A stretch of DNA of 64,000 nt, from the NCBI GenBank assembly GCA_016125505.1, contig WGLP01000007.1, positions 1-64,000 of the forward strand, read 5' to 3'. How positions within the stretch are numbered: position 1 is the stretch's first letter; every line of letters begins with the position of its first letter. The stretch comes from Gammaproteobacteria bacterium (GTDB lineage: Bacteria > Pseudomonadota > Gammaproteobacteria > UBA6429 > Thiohalophilaceae). The notes under the pieces are model-generated. The model saw only the letters and a program-made list of their open reading frames with translations. It was not told where the DNA came from and did not search any database. The translations under genes and the position numbers were made by a program. This document shows, piece after piece, positions 36,095-43,512 of the stretch.

Positions 36095-37285
36095 TCAGTG
36101 ACGGTTGGGTTTGTCATTGGTGGGATCGCGCGTTATTTGTGGGTTATTGTCGCCCTGGGCTTCCCTGTGCGTAAACAAGAGACGGGGTGGCGGGCTTTCA
36201 CCATTGGCGGCAGCCTGGCGCAGGACGGTGGCCATTTCAAAAAATTCCTGAGTAGAGATATCGCCGCCGACCTCGCTACAGGTAAACCGGGCAAGTATTG
36301 TCGGCATGTCGCGCCCGCCATGCAGTATTGCAGTCAATTCATTGTGCAGCATACCGCTCGTGTTTAACTCGGCGTTTTCCTCGATCACGGCGACAGCCTG
36401 CTTGCCTGTCAGGAAATCCCGCAGTGCATTCCGCGGAAACGGCCGTACCAGGCGCGGCCGTAACAAGCCGACTTTCCAGCCACGGTCACGCAGGCGATCG
36501 ATAGTTTCTCTCGCCCTGATAGCGATAGCACCCAGCATGACAAAGACGAAGTCCGCATCGTCACATCGATACGCGTCGACGGCGGGATAATAGCGGCCGA
36601 AGAAGTCACGGAATTCACTGGCAAGCTCATCATAGGCGGTGAGCATTTGTTGTATCGTGTGATGGATCCCGTATTCAAATGATGCGTCGTTGCCGTCACC
36701 GTTCCCGGTCAATTGCATCGGGGTGTGCACTTCATAACTATCTTCGCTGTAACTGCCGACAAATTGTTTGGCGGTTGTCGCGTTCGGAATATCCACCGAT
36801 TCGCGCTCGGCGGATAAATCAACGCCATCGATATTCACCACCACCGGCAAACGCACATCGCTGTGTTCCGCCAGGCGATAGGCGAGCAACATGCCATCGA
36901 GAATTTCCTGGCAGGTGGCGCATTGGATTTGCAAACAACCACAATCCTGTTCTGCCATTCCACGTGAGAGATTCAACAGCACCATGGGAATGTGCCTGCC
37001 GGCGATGTCGTATAACATTTTGATGGAAGCCCGCATGCTCTGGCTGGTTATCGCTGCAAAGACCCGTATACCACTGTCGGCTGCGGCGGCTGCAGCGCTC
37101 AGCATGGTGGCGACAGATGCATGTGTGACCAGTTTGCCCGCCATCGCGTTGTGCTCGATCCAGCTGGCAAGGGCGCCGACGATCTCAGTGTGCGAAGTCA
37201 GCGGAAACGTCAGGACATGATCCACTCTGGCGAGGCGCGCCCCCCAGGCGGCGGCATCATTCCCCGTGATCAAATTGCGTGTCAT
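36095..37285 (-). CDS. Orphan 2-oxoacid:ferredoxin oxidoreductase alpha-like protein
   Basis: A 396-residue protein resembling the alpha subunit of pyruvate:ferredoxin oxidoreductase. It has an N-terminal pyrimidine-binding domain (GNDAAAWGARLARVDHVLTFPLT) and a middle domain (LPVVVNIDGVDLS, MLGAIAIRARETIDRLRDRGWKVGLLRPRLVRPFP). No beta, gamma or ferredoxin gene adjoins it. Where typical alphas have an RDSGWIQ-like stretch, this one has CxCx4CxxC (Cys115, 117, 122, 125). The usual Glu before the SxxA region is replaced (VTHASVA). Catalysis therefore is uncertain. An FNR-type box upstream suggests expression under oxygen limitation. The ATG at 37285 is preferred; starts at 37387 or 37411 are possible. 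Confidence 0.65.
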   Translation of the reverse strand: MTRNLITGNDAAAWGARLARVDHVLTFPLTSHTEIVGALASWIEHNAMAGKLVTHASVATMLSAAAAAADSGIRVFAAITSQSMRASIKMLYDIAGRHIPMVLLNLSRGMAEQDCGCLQIQCATCQEILDGMLLAYRLAEHSDVRLPVVVNIDGVDLSAERESVDIPNATTAKQFVGSYSEDSYEVHTPMQLTGNGDGNDASFEYGIHHTIQQMLTAYDELASEFRDFFGRYYPAVDAYRCDDADFVFVMLGAIAIRARETIDRLRDRGWKVGLLRPRLVRPFPRNALRDFLTGKQAVAVIEENAELNTSGMLHNELTAILHGGRDMPTILARFTCSEVGGDISTQEFFEMATVLRQAAANGESPPPRLLFTHREAQGDNNPQITRDPTNDKPNRH

Positions 37286-37430
37286 GCCGGTACGTTCTCC
37301 CTGACCCCTGTACCGGCAAAGTGACGGATGTCGTACATCGTCCTTTCCCTGCGGATAAATTTTTGCGCCTAATTGTAAGGCCGCCATCGTCACGGGATTT
37401 GATCTGGACAATGAATTAAGCTAAAGACGT

Positions 37431-37444
37431 TTGATCTGGATCAA
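37431..37444 (-). promoter_or_regulatory. FNR/Anr-type box
   Basis: TTGATCTGGATCAA is a perfect match to the FNR consensus TTGAT-N4-ATCAA. It lies 146 bases before the preferred start of the PorA-like gene. A partial second copy, TTGATCTGGACAA, is at 37399-37411. The nearest gene in the other direction, plsY, points toward the box and cannot use it. Confidence 0.75.
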
Positions 37445-37540
37445 GAAGACAGTGAATCGCAAACGCTATATGAACGGATGCTAATGCGAACGTGGTACGC
37501 GCAAATGCACAACGCCACCCGCTGCAACAGGATTAAACCT

Positions 37541-38140
37541 TCAGGACGATTTTCCGATGCGGCCTTCCTTGCCGGACAACAAATTCTGGATGTTGCTGCG
37601 ATGGCGCCAGAACAGGATCAGAGTCATCACGGCGGTTGCGATAATGAGGGGTTTGTTGCTGCCCATGATCAGTAACACATAAAACGGTGCCAGCACGGTG
37701 GCGACCAGCGCGGACAAGGAAGAGATCTTGAAGACCTTGGCCACGAGCAGCCAGGTGAGTGCGGTAGCCAGTCCAACCGCCCAGTGAAAACCGAACATCA
37801 CGCCCAGCATGGTGGCGACACCCTTACCCCCCTTGAATCCGAAAAATATTGGAAGCAGGTGGCCGATGAACGCGGCAAAACCGGTCAGGGCCAGTGCCAG
37901 AAAACTCACCCCCAGCAGCTGGGCGACCAATGCCGGCAACAGGCCTTTGAGCATGTCACCAAACAGGGTGATGGCGGCGGCCTTTTTGCCGCCCACGCGC
38001 AGGACGTTGGTGGCGCCCGGATTGCCCGAACCGTGGGCACGCGGATCCGGCAGGTGCATCAATTTGCACACGAGGATTGCCGAGGAGATAGAGCCGATGA
38101 GGTAGGCACAAACAATGAGGACGATCTCGGTAATAGTCAT
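37541..38140 (-). CDS. plsY: Acyl-phosphate:glycerol-3-phosphate acyltransferase PlsY
   Basis: A 199-residue inner-membrane enzyme with five predicted helices. It makes lysophosphatidic acid from acyl-phosphate in phospholipid synthesis. Diagnostic loops are present: AYLIGSISSAILVCK, DPRAHGSGNPGATNVLRVGGKKAA and FGFKGGKGVATMLG. It is divergent from folB, the common gene order in gammaproteobacteria. Confidence 0.96.
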   Translation of the reverse strand: MTITEIVLIVCAYLIGSISSAILVCKLMHLPDPRAHGSGNPGATNVLRVGGKKAAAITLFGDMLKGLLPALVAQLLGVSFLALALTGFAAFIGHLLPIFFGFKGGKGVATMLGVMFGFHWAVGLATALTWLLVAKVFKISSLSALVATVLAPFYVLLIMGSNKPLIIATAVMTLILFWRHRSNIQNLLSGKEGRIGKSS

Positions 38141-38244
38141 TTTCCAACTCTAGGCGGTGGCTTATCGTTGGGAAGTCTATGTGGATGTCATCGCCTGCAC
38201 AAGTGGGGTATAGTCACGGCCTGAATCATCGCAACTGGATCAGC

Positions 38245-38604
38245 ATGGATATTATTTTTCTCAATGACTTACGGGTCGATGCAGTCATTGGAATTTACGA
38301 TTGGGAGCGCCGTATCAAGCAGACGGTGGTCTTTGATTTCGAAATGGGCACGGACATCCGCAAGGCGGCCGCCAGCGATCATATCGACGATACCCTTAAT
38401 TACAAAGCGGTGGCCAAGCGTGTCATCGAATTCGTGGAGACCAGCGAATTTCAGCTGGTCGAAACGCTCGCAGAGCGGGTGGCGCAATTGATCCTGAGCG
38501 AATTCAATGTGCCCTGGTTACGGTTGAAGTTGAATAAAGTCGGCGCCGTGCGCTATGCCCGGGATGTCGGCGTGATCATCGAGCGGGGCACGCGTACGGA
38601 CTGA
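38245..38604 (+). CDS. folB: Dihydroneopterin aldolase
   Basis: A 119-residue enzyme of folate synthesis that converts dihydroneopterin to 6-hydroxymethyl-dihydropterin. The ATG at 38245 gives the standard start MDIIFLNDLRVDAVIGIYDWER. YKAVAKRVIEFVETSEFQLVETLAERVA and LKLNKVGAVRYARDVGVIIER complete the family pattern. It forms an operon with folK, which begins 10 bases after its stop and performs the next step. Confidence 0.95.
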   Translation: MDIIFLNDLRVDAVIGIYDWERRIKQTVVFDFEMGTDIRKAAASDHIDDTLNYKAVAKRVIEFVETSEFQLVETLAERVAQLILSEFNVPWLRLKLNKVGAVRYARDVGVIIERGTRTD

Positions 38605-38614
38605 GCCTCACCCG

Positions 38615-39094
38615 ATGCACACTATATATATAAGTGTCGGCAGTAATATCGAGCCCAGGAGACACGTGCAATCAGCCCTGGTGGAAATGCGTGCATGTTT
38701 CAGCGCCGTCCAGCAATCCTCGCTTTACGAAAGTCAGGCCGTCGGTTTCGATGGAGATAATTTCATCAATCTCGTCGTCCGTGCACAAACCGATAAATCC
38801 ATCGAGGCGGTTGTGGACTGTCTGCACGAGATCGAGGCCCGCCACGGCCGCGATCGCCAGGGCCCGAAATTTTCCTCTCGTACCCTCGACTTGGATCTCC
38901 TGTTGTACGACGACATTGTCTGCAGGGAACACGGCATCCACGTGCCACGCGAAGAGATCCTCTACAACGCCTTCGTGCTCTATCCCCTCGCCGAGATCGC
39001 GCCGGATCTCAAGCACCCCACCGAACAGCAAACCATGGGACAACTGTGGCAGCAGTTTGATAAAGGCAAGCAGAAGATTTGGAAGGTCGAGTAG
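38615..39094 (+). CDS. folK: 6-hydroxymethyl-dihydropterin pyrophosphokinase
   Basis: A 159-residue cytoplasmic enzyme adding pyrophosphate to hydroxymethyl-dihydropterin. ISVGSNIEPRRHV, ESQAVGFDGDNFINLVV, the catalytic loop RDRQGPKFSSRTLDLDLLLYDD and HVPREEILYNAFVLYPLAEIAP are all characteristic. The second gene of folB-folK. A palindromic repeat follows its stop. Confidence 0.95.
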   Translation: MHTIYISVGSNIEPRRHVQSALVEMRACFSAVQQSSLYESQAVGFDGDNFINLVVRAQTDKSIEAVVDCLHEIEARHGRDRQGPKFSSRTLDLDLLLYDDIVCREHGIHVPREEILYNAFVLYPLAEIAPDLKHPTEQQTMGQLWQQFDKGKQKIWKVE

Positions 39095-39108
39095 GGTGTA
39101 TTCCTGTC

Positions 39109-39138
39109 ATTCCGGACGAACGAAGTGAGATCCGGAAT
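39109..39138. repeat. REP-like palindrome after folK
   Basis: ATTCCGGA (39109-39116) and TCCGGAAT (39131-39138) are perfect inverted copies around GAACGAAGTGAG-type spacer sequence. The form resembles dispersed extragenic palindromes seen in many proteobacteria. It lies between the convergent folK and SDR genes. Only one copy was noticed in the window. Confidence 0.5.
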
Positions 39139-39224
39139 CCAGTGGCTTTCTGTTTGACTCAAATTTATTTCACCAGCCACACTGTGGTAGGCGAAAACTA
39201 CTCAGAAAAGTAAAAAAACAAACG

Positions 39225-39959
39225 TCAACTACTCAAAGACCTGCCGCCATCAATCGAAATAATCTGCCCCGTCATGTACGGTGCATCCTCGATGATGAAG
39301 CGAATGGCCTTGGCGATATCTTCGGGTTCGCCTTTGCGTTTTAAAAATGTCTTGGACACGATGCGTTGCTTGGTCACTTCGTCGATGTTGTCGGGCCAGA
39401 GGATCGCGCCGGGGGCGACGCCGTTGACGCGGATCTCGGGACCGAGTTCGCGCGCGAGGGCCTTGGTCATGGTTTCGAGCGCGGCCTTGGCCATGCTGTA
39501 AATGGAGTATTCCTTTAATGGCCTGCGCGCATGGATGTCGACCATGTTGATGATGCAGCCATGGGTTTTGCGCAGGAACGGCGCGGCGGCCTGGGACAAA
39601 AAGAAAGGCGCCTTGACGTTGGTGCCGAACAGGTCGTCCCAGTGTTGATCGTTGGCGCTGCCGATGGGGGTGCGGTAAAAGGTCGAGGCGTTATTGATGA
39701 GGACGTCCAGCCGCTGCCAGGCATTGAAGGCTTCCTTGGCCAGGGCATTGAGGGCGTTATTGGCGCATAAGTCGGCCTGCACCAGCACGACCGAGTTTTC
39801 GCGTTTGCCATTGAGTTCCTTTTGCAGGGCCTGGGCCGGTGAGCGGGAACTGAGATAATGCAGGATGATATTGAAGCCCGCCTCGTGCAGGTAGCGCGCG
39901 GTTACGGCGCCGATGCGGTGCGCCGCGCCGGTGATGAGAACAACCTTATTGTCTGCCAT
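39225..39959 (-). CDS. SDR oxidoreductase, pteridine-reductase type
   Basis: A 244-residue short-chain dehydrogenase. The NAD(P) motif is VLITGAAHRIGAVTARYLHEAG; TGAAxRIG is typical of pteridine reductases and FolM. The catalytic YSIYSMAKAALETM carries Tyr and Lys four apart. GEPEDIAKAIRFI and GQIISIDGGRSL finish the fold. The ATG at 39959 follows AAGG and removes a 30-residue lead. Location beside folB-folK supports a role in reducing dihydropterin or dihydrofolate. Other SDR substrates are not excluded. Confidence 0.8.
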   Translation of the reverse strand: MADNKVVLITGAAHRIGAVTARYLHEAGFNIILHYLSSRSPAQALQKELNGKRENSVVLVQADLCANNALNALAKEAFNAWQRLDVLINNASTFYRTPIGSANDQHWDDLFGTNVKAPFFLSQAAAPFLRKTHGCIINMVDIHARRPLKEYSIYSMAKAALETMTKALARELGPEIRVNGVAPGAILWPDNIDEVTKQRIVSKTFLKRKGEPEDIAKAIRFIIEDAPYMTGQIISIDGGRSLSS

Positions 39960-40035
39960 TCTGTGATATCCTTGCTGACCTGCCAGCGAACGAAGCGCAA
40001 CTGTAACCCATATTTCATAGCAAAACACGACCCAT

Positions 40036-41238
40036 ATGTCGCGTCCCAAATCACCCTCGGCGGCCAGGCGTGCCCGTCCGGACGAACTCCCGCCTCCCGG
40101 CAGCGAAGCCTATGCGCACAGTCTGCGCCTGCTGGAAAAACTGCATACCCAGATTTCGGCCAACGGCGGTGCCATTCCTTTCGAACAATACATGCAGGCG
40201 GTGCTGTATCAGCCGGACCTGGGTTATTACCGTTGCGGCAGCCAGAAGTTCGGCATCGGCGGTGATTTCATTACTGCCCCGGAACTCTCGCCGTTGTTTG
40301 CGCGTTGTCTGGCGGCCTTCGTGGCACAGAGCGGTGCGGGCGATACGGTTCTCGAGGTCGGCGCCGGCAGCGGCAAGCTCGCGGCGTGTATCCTGCAGCA
40401 ATTAGAAAAACAGCAGGCGCTCCCTGCGCGCTACGCCATCCTGGAACTGAGCGGCGAATTGCGTCAGCGTCAGCGCGAGACGATTGAACGGGCGTGCCCA
40501 CAGTTACTGGAGCGTGTGCAGTGGCTGGACGATCTGCCGGAAAATTTTGCGGGTGTGGTGATTGCCAATGAATTACTGGATGCCATGCCGGTGCGGCGTT
40601 TTCGGATTCGTGGTCAGCAGTTGTTTGAACAGTACGTGGCCTGGTGCGACGGCCTTTTGTGTTTTCGCGATCAACCGCTGGGCGATGTGCGCCTGATAGA
40701 TCGCATTGCGAGCTTGCGCGAACAGACGACGCTCGTCGATGCCGAGAACTATCTCTCCGAGGTCAACTTCATGGCGGAGGACTGGCTACGGACGCTGGGT
40801 AAGAAATTACAGCGTGGTGTGGTCCTGTTGATCGATTACGGCTATCCGCGCAGCGCGTATTATCATGTCCAGCGCAACAGCGGTACCCTGATGTGTCACT
40901 ATCAACACCGCGCCCATCCCGACCCGCTAATCCTGCCGGGCCTGCAGGACATCACCGCGCACATTGATTTTACTGCCATGGCCGATGCCGCGCTGGCAGG
41001 CGGCATGGACATCGCCGGTTTCGCCACCCAGGGAAATTTTCTCCTGAACCTGGGGCTGCTCGATATCGCTGAGCATGAGCAACTCGACGAACGCGAACGC
41101 CTGGCGGTCAGCACCGAGATCAAGCAGTTGACCCTGGATACGGAGATGGGCGAGCAATTCAAGGTGATGGCGTGCAGCAAAGATCTGGATGTGCGTGTCC
41201 GCGGATTCGAGCACAACGATTTGCGCCACTTACTTTAA
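40036..41238 (+). CDS. SAM-dependent methyltransferase, MidA/NDUFAF7 family
   Basis: A 400-residue protein of the COG1565 family. Hallmarks are GAIPFEQYMQAVLYQPDLGYY, GGDFITAPELSPLFARCLA, the SAM loop VLEVGAGSGKLAACIL, and VVIANELLDAMPVRRF. Mitochondrial NDUFAF7/MidA methylates an arginine of the 49-kDa complex I subunit. Bacterial members are assumed to methylate proteins, but their targets are not known. The final 50 bases overlap a non-coding lead of cmoA, so the three methyltransferase genes are probably one operon. Confidence 0.88.
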   Translation: MSRPKSPSAARRARPDELPPPGSEAYAHSLRLLEKLHTQISANGGAIPFEQYMQAVLYQPDLGYYRCGSQKFGIGGDFITAPELSPLFARCLAAFVAQSGAGDTVLEVGAGSGKLAACILQQLEKQQALPARYAILELSGELRQRQRETIERACPQLLERVQWLDDLPENFAGVVIANELLDAMPVRRFRIRGQQLFEQYVAWCDGLLCFRDQPLGDVRLIDRIASLREQTTLVDAENYLSEVNFMAEDWLRTLGKKLQRGVVLLIDYGYPRSAYYHVQRNSGTLMCHYQHRAHPDPLILPGLQDITAHIDFTAMADAALAGGMDIAGFATQGNFLLNLGLLDIAEHEQLDERERLAVSTEIKQLTLDTEMGEQFKVMACSKDLDVRVRGFEHNDLRHLL

Positions 41239-41263
41239 TCCGCTGCAAGTCGAGCATGACAAG

Positions 41264-41995
41264 ATGAGTAAGAACAAAGACCGCATCTACGCCAGACCGC
41301 AGGACATGATCGTCGACTTTCGCTTCGACGAACAGGTGGCCTCGGTGTTTCCGGACATGATCCGGCGTTCGGTACCCGGTTATGACACGATTATTCCGTT
41401 GCTGGGTTTGTTTGCCGAGCGTTTCGTGCATGCCAACACGAATATTTACGACCTCGGTTGTTCCCTGGGGGCGGCAAGCCTGGCCATGGGCCGATATATT
41501 ACGCAACCGGGCTGCACGATCATTGCCGTCGACAACGCCGAGGCGATGGTGCAGCAGTGCCGTGCAAATGTCGCGCAGGCGGATATGGCGGCGGACATCG
41601 ACGTGCGTTGCGCGGACATCCGCGAGATCGTATTCGACAATGCCTCGCTGGTGGTGATCAATTTCACCTTGCAGTTTATCGAACCGGAACAGCGCCTGAC
41701 GTTATTGAAAAATATCTATCAGGGTTTGAATCCCGGCGGGGCCCTGGTGATTGCCGACAAGATCGTGTTCGCGGCGCCGGCGCAGCAGCATTTCGAAGAG
41801 GCCATGCATCTGGATTTCAAAAAGGCCAATGGCTACAGCGAACTGGAGATCAGCCAGAAGCGCACGGCGCTGGAGAAGGTCCTGATCCCGGACACGCTGG
41901 AGACGCACATCGACAGGTTACAGCAGGCGGGCTTCGCGCACGCCTATCCCTGGTTTCAGTGTTTCAACTTTGGCGCCCTGTGCGCGATTAAGTAA
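41264..41995 (+). CDS. cmoA: Carboxy-S-adenosyl-L-methionine synthase CmoA
   Basis: A 243-residue enzyme converting SAM and prephenate to carboxy-SAM. The ATG at 41264 gives MSKNKDRIYARP. Family features are FDEQVASVFPDMIRRSVPGY, YDLGCSLGAASLAM and the late FQCFNFGALCAIK. Carboxy-SAM is used by CmoB to make uridine-5-oxyacetic acid at tRNA position 34. cmoB starts three bases after its stop. Confidence 0.95.
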   Translation: MSKNKDRIYARPQDMIVDFRFDEQVASVFPDMIRRSVPGYDTIIPLLGLFAERFVHANTNIYDLGCSLGAASLAMGRYITQPGCTIIAVDNAEAMVQQCRANVAQADMAADIDVRCADIREIVFDNASLVVINFTLQFIEPEQRLTLLKNIYQGLNPGGALVIADKIVFAAPAQQHFEEAMHLDFKKANGYSELEISQKRTALEKVLIPDTLETHIDRLQQAGFAHAYPWFQCFNFGALCAIK

Positions 41996-41998
41996 ACC

Positions 41999-42967
41999 TT
42001 GTTTGAATCCGCGCTCGACAACCACTTAAGTGCGCTCGGCCTCGATGCGTGGCTGGCCGAGTTGCATCATTTGCTGCAACAACGCCTGTCGCCGGCGTTT
42101 CATGGCCACTTTCAGGCGTGGCAGACAGCGCTGCAACAATTACCCGCCGTCACCCCCTCTTCCATCGACCTCGATTGCGCGGCCGTGCGCGTGGGGCAGG
42201 CGGCGGACCTCGATGCCGCACAAGCCGCAGCCCTGGAGCAGGCCTTGCGTCAATTGCATCCCTGGCGCAAAGGGCCGTTTGCTATCTTCGGTGTGCATAT
42301 CGATACCGAATGGCGTTCGGACTGGAAATGGGATCGGCTCAAGGCACACATTGCGCCGTTGACGGATCGTGCCGTGCTGGATATCGGTTGCGGCAGCGGC
42401 TATCACTGCTGGCGCATGCGTGGCGCAGGTGCAGGCTTCGTCATGGGCATCGATCCGACCCTGCTGTTCGTGATGCAATTCGCCGCCTTGCAAAACTATA
42501 TTCGTGACCCGGATGTTCACGTGTTGCCACTGGGCATGGAAGACCTGCCACCGGCCATGGGCTGTTTCGACACGGTGTTTTCCATGGGCCTGCTTTACCA
42601 CCGGCGCGAGCCGCAGCAACATCTGCTGGAATTAAAGGACTGTCTGCGCGACGGTGGCGAACTGGTGCTGGAGACCCTGGTGATCGATGAGCGTCACGGC
42701 GATGTGTTGGAGCCGGACGGCCGCTATGCGCAGATGCGCAATGTCTGGGCGATTCCCAGTGTGCCGACTTTGCTCACCTGGTTGCGGCAATGCGGTTTCC
42801 GCGATGCGCGGTGCGTGGACGTGACCGTCACTTCCACGGCGGAACAGCGCCGTACCGACTGGATGCAGTTTCAATCCTTAAGCGATTATCTCGATCCCGC
42901 AGCTCCGACAAAAACCGTAGAGGGTTATCCGGCGCCGACACGGGCCGTGTGCATTGCCCACAAGTAA
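41999..42967 (+). CDS. cmoB: tRNA U34 carboxymethyltransferase CmoB
   Basis: A 322-residue enzyme transferring the carboxymethyl group of carboxy-SAM to 5-hydroxyuridine at the tRNA wobble position. The start is TTG at 41999, immediately after cmoA; coupling probably replaces a strong ribosome site. Motifs are KGPFAIFGVHIDTEWRSDWKWDR, LDIGCGSGYHCWRM, and SMGLLYHRREPQQHLLELK. The length is normal. Confidence 0.95.
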   Translation: MFESALDNHLSALGLDAWLAELHHLLQQRLSPAFHGHFQAWQTALQQLPAVTPSSIDLDCAAVRVGQAADLDAAQAAALEQALRQLHPWRKGPFAIFGVHIDTEWRSDWKWDRLKAHIAPLTDRAVLDIGCGSGYHCWRMRGAGAGFVMGIDPTLLFVMQFAALQNYIRDPDVHVLPLGMEDLPPAMGCFDTVFSMGLLYHRREPQQHLLELKDCLRDGGELVLETLVIDERHGDVLEPDGRYAQMRNVWAIPSVPTLLTWLRQCGFRDARCVDVTVTSTAEQRRTDWMQFQSLSDYLDPAAPTKTVEGYPAPTRAVCIAHK

Positions 42968-42973
42968 CGCCAA

Positions 42974-43369
42974 TCAGGCCTCGTCGAGCGGTTTGAGCTT
43001 GTCGATATTCTGTTCCCAGTTCCTGCCATCAAAAAATTCCACTTCCATCGATCTTATCGTCGAGTCGTCCAGACAGCGGACATTGACGCTGTAGCCATCG
43101 GGATGCGAGCGAGGAATATAAAATGACTTGATCCCGCAGGTCCGGCAAAACAGGTGCTTGGCCTCGTGCGTATCGAAGGTGTACGTGGACAGATTATCTT
43201 CCCCCGTTAACAGGCGAAAGCGCGAGCGCGGCACGATCAGGTGCAGGTAACCGGTGCGCGAACAGATCGAGCAATTGCATTCGGAGACTTCCAGGTCCGC
43301 CGGGGCATCCACCTCATAGCGTACGGCACCGCAGTGGCAACTGCCGGTGTGAGTAACAAGTTGCGCCAT
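42974..43369 (-). CDS. GFA/CENP-V-family zinc protein
   Basis: A 131-residue protein of the glutathione-dependent formaldehyde-activating (GFA) fold. Zinc ligands are visible in GSCHCGAV, ECNCSICSRTGYLH and LFCRTCGIKSFY. AAGGAG is placed 8 bases before the ATG. Despite the family name, most bacterial members have no proven reaction. A paralogous GFA gene is at 55815-56162. It is convergent with cmoB. Confidence 0.85.
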   Translation of the reverse strand: MAQLVTHTGSCHCGAVRYEVDAPADLEVSECNCSICSRTGYLHLIVPRSRFRLLTGEDNLSTYTFDTHEAKHLFCRTCGIKSFYIPRSHPDGYSVNVRCLDDSTIRSMEVEFFDGRNWEQNIDKLKPLDEA

Positions 43370-43512
43370 GTTGGTTTCTCCTTGGGTGTGATATGCAATT
43401 GTAAATCAAAATTCATCAAGGGTTCTCAAATCTTTCATGATGATGTCAAAACGCGCGTCAATCATTCATGCCTCGGAACAATTCGGAACAATAATGATAG
43501 GGAGGATATATC

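Noticed and set aside
42974..43369. A formaldehyde-detoxification function for the two GFA genes
   Set aside because: The fold is clear but no formaldehyde dehydrogenase partner is present, so the family name alone does not support the reaction.
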